From NCBI GenBank assembly GCA_028456385.1, contig JALNQF010000385.1:1-37010 (forward strand): a stretch of 37,010 nt of DNA, in the 5' to 3' direction. The first letter of the stretch is position 1; every line of letters starts with the position of its first letter. This stretch comes from Ophiosphaerella korrae (lineage: Eukaryota; Ascomycota; Dothideomycetes; Pleosporales; Phaeosphaeriaceae). Under the pieces are notes generated by a model that was given only the letters and a program-made list of their open reading frames with translations, had not been told where the DNA came from and did no database searches. Below are positions 32,703 through 37,010 of the stretch, piece by piece. Made by a program: the position numbers and the translations under genes.

Positions 32703-35700
32703 ATGGAAGGGTAGGTGCTCCTGCCGGTTCCCAGACGCCTGCGTCTGCGGCTGCTGGGATTGTAGTTATCATAACGCACGCAATCCTCACTGACCCGACT
32801 CCCCCCAGGCACAAGCGATCCAAGTCGCAAAAGGTCAAGCACATACTTGGGCGCGTGTCTTCCAAGAGCGACGTCACGACGGCAGACCAGAGCGACACCT
32901 CCCCGCCAGGCTCGTCTGTTGCAGGCTCGCAGCTGGGCTCCTCGCCACACCTACCAGGGCACCAGCGGAGCCTCTCCAGGAGACACCACCCCCACCTCTC
33001 CACTAGCATGTCTAATGTCACCGCCGACGGCCTGAGCCCCGCGTCGCCCAGCTACCAGCCCTCGCCCAACTCGCCCACGCCCAAAGCCTCTTCGATAGAG
33101 CAGTCGGTGAGGCTGTTCCGGGTCTTCGAGTCTCTGCGCAATGGCGATACTGCTGCCATCTCAAAGGCGATAAGAGACCAGTCAGCGCCGCCATCAGACA
33201 GTGAGGAGGGCCGGTCGTCCCTGTCCCTGCCCAATGCTCGCACAGAAGGCACGTCCATACTGCACCTGGCCATACAATGCGCCGAGCTGCCCGTCATTGA
33301 GTTCGTGCTATCAAACGCCACCTCCACTCCTGACTCTCCCATCGACATCAACGGCCGTGACCGCGATGGAAACACGCCTCTCCACCTCGCAGCCACTCTG
33401 GGCCGCACGCCCGTGGTTCGCCTGCTGCTTGATCGGCCTGATATCAACGACTCAATCACCAACTACAACGGCCAGGCGCCTTTGGATCTCGCGCGTACCC
33501 CCGATATCTTCCAGCAGCTGCAGCTCGCCCGGTCAATCTTCATCGACACCAACGTGAAGAGGATACATGAACTGGTAGTCTCAGGAGACATGGCTGCGCT
33601 GGAGCTGGTTCTGCAAGATGCCAGGATCAAGAGCACCATCGATGTCAATGGAGGCGAGCTGGCAACAGATCCTATCGTCATGGACGCCGGTGGTACGCTC
33701 CTGCACGAAGCTGCGAAGAAAAAGGACGTCAAGTTGGCACAGTTCCTGCTTTTGAATGGCGCAGACCCGTTCCGTCGCGACCGCAAAGGCAGGCTTCCTC
33801 AGGACTACACAAAGGACGACCGCACACGTGCGATCCTCAAGCGATCTCCCGCCGCGGCAGCAGCACAAAGAGGCATCCAGGAGAAGACTATACTTGCAGG
33901 GAGTTCACAAGGCGCAACTGCTATGGACAGTGGTATGGGTTCGAAAGAATCTCGTGAAATGAAGGGCTACCTCAAGAAGTGGACTAATTACACAAGTGGC
34001 TACAAACTGCGCTGGTTTGTGCTCGAAGATGGTGTGTTGAGTTACTACAAACACCAAGGTAGGTTCCTACATTCTTGGTTTAAGGTTATGGTAAGCTGAT
34101 TGATGCAGATGATACTGGGTCTGCTTGCCGTGGCGCCATCAACATGAAAATTGCAAAACTTTACATGGACCCACAGGATAAGCAGCATTTTGAAATACAA
34201 GGGAAATCTTCAGTGAAATATCACCTCAAAGCGAACCACCAGGTCGAAGCTAAACGGTGGTTCTGGGCTCTCAACAACTCTATTCAGTTCGCTAAAGATG
34301 AAGCACGTGTCGAGGAGAAACGTGCAACCCAGGACCACGAAGCTCTTAAACAGGCTAAGATTGAGCAGCTAACAGCTGGTGGTGACGCTTCAAGCGTTGG
34401 TAGCTCAAGAATGGCTAGCTCTAGGAATCTTGCTCCGAGTATGTGCCTCACATGTTATTCTATGCGATTACTGATTAGTTCCCAGACGCGTCATCACTCG
34501 GTGTCCCTCTTATGCCTCAAGACGTCTCTTCGCGCACTGCAGTGAGCATACCGGAAGATGCTGGGAGCGCCTACGAAGCAAGTGTGCCGGGCCAAGACTT
34601 AGGTAGAGTACCAAGTCACTTCGGCGCAACGACAGTCGCAGACGATGCAGATGATGACGATGATTATGACGATGACGATAGCGGCCATGAGATTAAGCCG
34701 CAGAGCAAAGATGCCTTTAACATCACAGCGCAGTCTGCGAAACTTCAGCTCGACCTCTTAACTTCAGTAGCCGCGGCGCTGCAGTCGGAGAAGACAAAGA
34801 ACCCTACTCTCCAGATCTCGGATCCCATTATGTTGCAAGCACTGGCCTCGTACGATTCCGCAATTGGAAATCTCAAGGGCTTGATTGGCGACCTGTTACG
34901 TATTTCAAGAGATCGAGATGCATACTGGCAGTACCGGTTGGATCGCGAAGCAAACGTACGACGCATGTGGGAAGAAAGTATGGCCAAGGTCGCCAAAGAG
35001 CAAGAGGAGCTTGAAGAGAGAATTGGCGAATCCGAGCAGAAGCGACGAAAAACTAAACGAGCATTACGCGAAGCTTTGGAAGACTTTGAAAAGGCAGAGT
35101 CCGCGCCAGGCCCCGCTGTCAAGGAAGATGAGGACGACTTTGTCGAAGCAGCTGAAGACCCAGAACACCGACCGGAGCCCACGCGGAAACCTAGCTTTCC
35201 AAATCGCGCAGTCAAGCGAAAGGCGACGATTGCAGATATCGCAGCTGATATGTCGGATTCGGAGTCCGAGGATGATGAAGAGTTTTTTGATGCTGTTGGT
35301 GCGGGTGAAGTCGAGGTTATCGAGTTATCTCAAGAGCTTTCAGAGAAAAAGGAGTCAGCGGCACCTTCGTCAATGGAAGATTTGTTTGAGAAGAAACATG
35401 CTGAGATTGCTACCGGCTTCAAGGGCTACGAAGATGGGCCACGTCAAAGACTTGCTATGGATGCGGATGATAGACCGAAAATCTCGCTTTGGGGCATTCT
35501 TAAGTCTATGATTGGCAAAGATATGACCAAGATGACGTTGCCCGTTTCCTTCAACGAGCCAACGTCTCTTCTGCAGCGTGTTGCAGAGGATATGGAATAC
35601 ACAGATCTTCTCGACACCGCCGCCGATCGCACGGATTCCACTGAACGATTGCTCTATGTTGCTGCTTTTGCTGCATCCGAGTACGCATCGACCATTGGAC

Positions 35701-36708
35701 GAGTAGCGAAGCCATTCAACCCCCTTCTAGCTGAGACGTATGAGTATGCACGCCCCGACAAAGGATACCGCTTCTTCATTGAGCAAGTCAGCCATCATCC
35801 ACCAGTTGGCGCTGCCTACGCCGAATCAAAGAAGTGGGATTATTATGTAAGTTGTGCATTCTCATTTGTCAATTACTATTAATTTTTTTTCAAAGGGTGA
35901 ATCAGCAGTCAAATCAAAGTTCTATGGCAGATCATTCGATATCAACCCACTTGGGACCTGGTTCTTGCGCCTTCGCCCAACGGCAAATGGCGGAAAAGAG
36001 GAGCTCTATACCTGGAAGAAGGTAACTTCATCCGTGGTTGGCATTATAACTGGCAACCCAGTCGTCGACAACTACGGCCCCATGGAGATTCGCAACCACA
36101 CCACAGGAGAAGTCTGTCAACTTGAATTCAAAGCGCGAGGCTGGAAAGCCTCATCGGCCTTCCAAGTCGTCGGCAAAGTGCTTGACGCCTCAGGCCGCGT
36201 CCGCTGGTCCGTTGGCGGCCGATGGAACGACAAAATCTACGCGCGCTTCACTCCTGGCTTCGAAGACGCCGAAATCGAAAAAGGCGGCAGCAAATCCAAA
36301 CATGACGAATCCAAAGCCTTCCTCGTCTGGCAAGCCCACGAACGTCCCTCAGGCATCCCCTTCAACCTCACTCCCTTCGTCGTCACCCTCAACGACATCT
36401 CAGACGCCCTGCGCCCCACCATCGCACCAACCGATACGCGCCTCCGCCCCGACCAACGTGCGATGGAGGACGGCGAGTACGATTTCGCGGCCACCGAGAA
36501 GAACCGCGTCGAGGAGAAGCAGCGGGCTACGAGAAGACAGCGCGAAGCGAATGGCGAGCATTTTGTCCCGAGATGGTTTTCCAAGGGTGTGTGTGAGATA
36601 ACAGGAGAGGAGTACTGGGTGTTTAACCATGAGTATTGGAAGGTCAGGGATAAGGTTGCCAAGGGCGAAATGAAGTGGGAAGATGCGGGGTTGGAGGATA
36701 TTTTTTGA
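32703..36708 (+). CDS. Oxysterol-binding protein, Osh1/Osh2 (SWH1) type
   Basis: Five exons (32703-32710, 32809-34058, 34109-34438, 34486-35846, 35896-36708) join in phase to 1253 residues. The order is ankyrin repeats (about residues 150-340, with [20 protein letters not shown]), PH domain (about 388-481, from [20 protein letters not shown]), an acidic tract with FFAT-like EFFDAVG (795-801), and the lipid-transfer ORD with EQVSHHPP (962-969). This is the plan of long Osh proteins that carry sterol or PI4P at ER-Golgi/vacuole contacts by binding VAP through FFAT and phosphoinositides through PH. A coiled segment rich in Glu/Lys lies between PH and FFAT. The 8-nt first exon (ATGGAAGG, 98-nt intron) is the least sure part. 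It is a core gene. Confidence 0.95.
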
Positions 36709-36885
36709 GTAATAGGTGGAATGTTGTTAGAGGAATTAGTATATATGGGATGGGATGCGTGCGTTGCATTGTTAGCAGAGAGGGGATAGAGGTTGAGTAG
36801 AAAATATGCATTGATGAGTATATGTTTGATTTGCATCTATCTCTTGCTGGCTTGAGCGTGGGATGGATGTGATTGTTTGGGCTCA
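36709..36885. other. 3' flank of the OSBP gene
   Basis: The sequence after the TGA is non-coding, purine-rich and GC-normal, ending just before the homopolymer zone. It is the probable 3' untranslated region. Frames on the opposite strand are low-complexity and not genes. Confidence 0.5.
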
Positions 36886-36886
36886 A

Positions 36887-36920
<34 letters not shown>

Positions 36921-37010
36921 GGGGGGGCCAAAAAGTTTTTTTTTTTTTGTGGCCCGGCGGCGGGGGGGGGGGGGGTTTTGGGCCCAGGGTTTTTTCCCCC
37001 CTGGGGCGCG
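36886..37010. other. Homopolymer-rich contig end, likely artefact
   Basis: From about 36889 the sequence is a long G run (broken by one A at about 36920), then CCAAAAAG, a T run, another G run and mixed GGGCCC/CCCCCC blocks. Such chains of homopolymers at a contig end are usual for low-quality read extension. I would not assign biology to it, including quadruplex structure. Confidence 0.8.

Noticed and set aside
32447..32950. Minus-strand frame between ATP12 and OSBP
   Set aside because: Arg/Gly-rich shadow text with no family signature, overlapping the OSBP first exons.
36237..36931. Minus-strand frames opposite the OSBP 3' end, one with a poly-Pro start
   Set aside because: Antisense to the lipid-binding domain; the poly-Pro run is the homopolymer artefact.
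36886..36960. G-quadruplex or telomere-like G run
   Set aside because: No telomere repeat unit is present and the run looks like a sequencing artefact.
1..37010. tRNA or rRNA genes
   Set aside because: No convincing tRNA arm pair or rRNA stretch was seen; a covariance-model scan would be needed to exclude them.

Overview
The window looks like a piece of a filamentous ascomycete (Pezizomycotina) genome. Genes carry short GT-AG introns, mostly 47-76 nt with CTAAC or CTGAT-type branch sites. There is a Zn2Cys6 regulator, a SAT4/rhodopsin-fold membrane protein and a UstYa (DUF3328) protein. Hard AT-rich blocks show the CpA/TpG depletion expected from repeat-induced point mutation (RIP). A Dothideomycete/Pleosporales source is my inference, not proved by the sequence.

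Layout. Bases 1-8770 are an AT-rich, gene-free, RIP-saturated block with decayed repeats. Its edge cuts into a dead NB-ARC/TPR (NLR-like STAND) gene at about 8771-10943. After about 1.8 kb without a recognisable gene comes an accessory gene block: a SAT4-family membrane protein (-), a Dal5-like MFS permease (+), a second MFS transporter (+) with unresolved splice phases, a UstYa-family oxidase (-), a small secreted four-repeat precursor peptide (+), and a mitochondrial-looking ThDP enzyme (+). Bases about 23.2-26.6 kb are a second relic zone with pieces of HEAT-repeat, ankyrin, RNase H-fold/DEDD-like and TPR proteins, all with stop codons. Then come a large Zn2Cys6 transcription factor (-), and two conserved housekeeping genes: the mitochondrial F1-ATPase assembly chaperone ATP12 (+) and an Osh1/Osh2-type oxysterol-binding protein (+). 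The last ~120 bases are homopolymer-rich and look like a poor contig end.

The most interesting feature is the divergent pair at 18423-20120. A 275-aa UstYa-family protein faces a 110-aa secreted peptide made of a signal sequence and four copies of a ~22-residue unit. Two blocks of the unit, IFESDGELQV and SSYAQ, are kept identical while codons differ synonymously, and the 5-residue linker between them drifts freely. Signal peptide, basic cleavage sites, tandem repeats and a UstYa partner are the layout of fungal dikaritin-type RiPPs (the ustiloxin/phomopsin/asperipin/victorin class). I do not recognise these repeat sequences from any known dikaritin, so this may be an undescribed RiPP locus. 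The neighbouring transporters, SAT4 protein, ThDP enzyme and C6 regulator are possible, unproven, cluster members.
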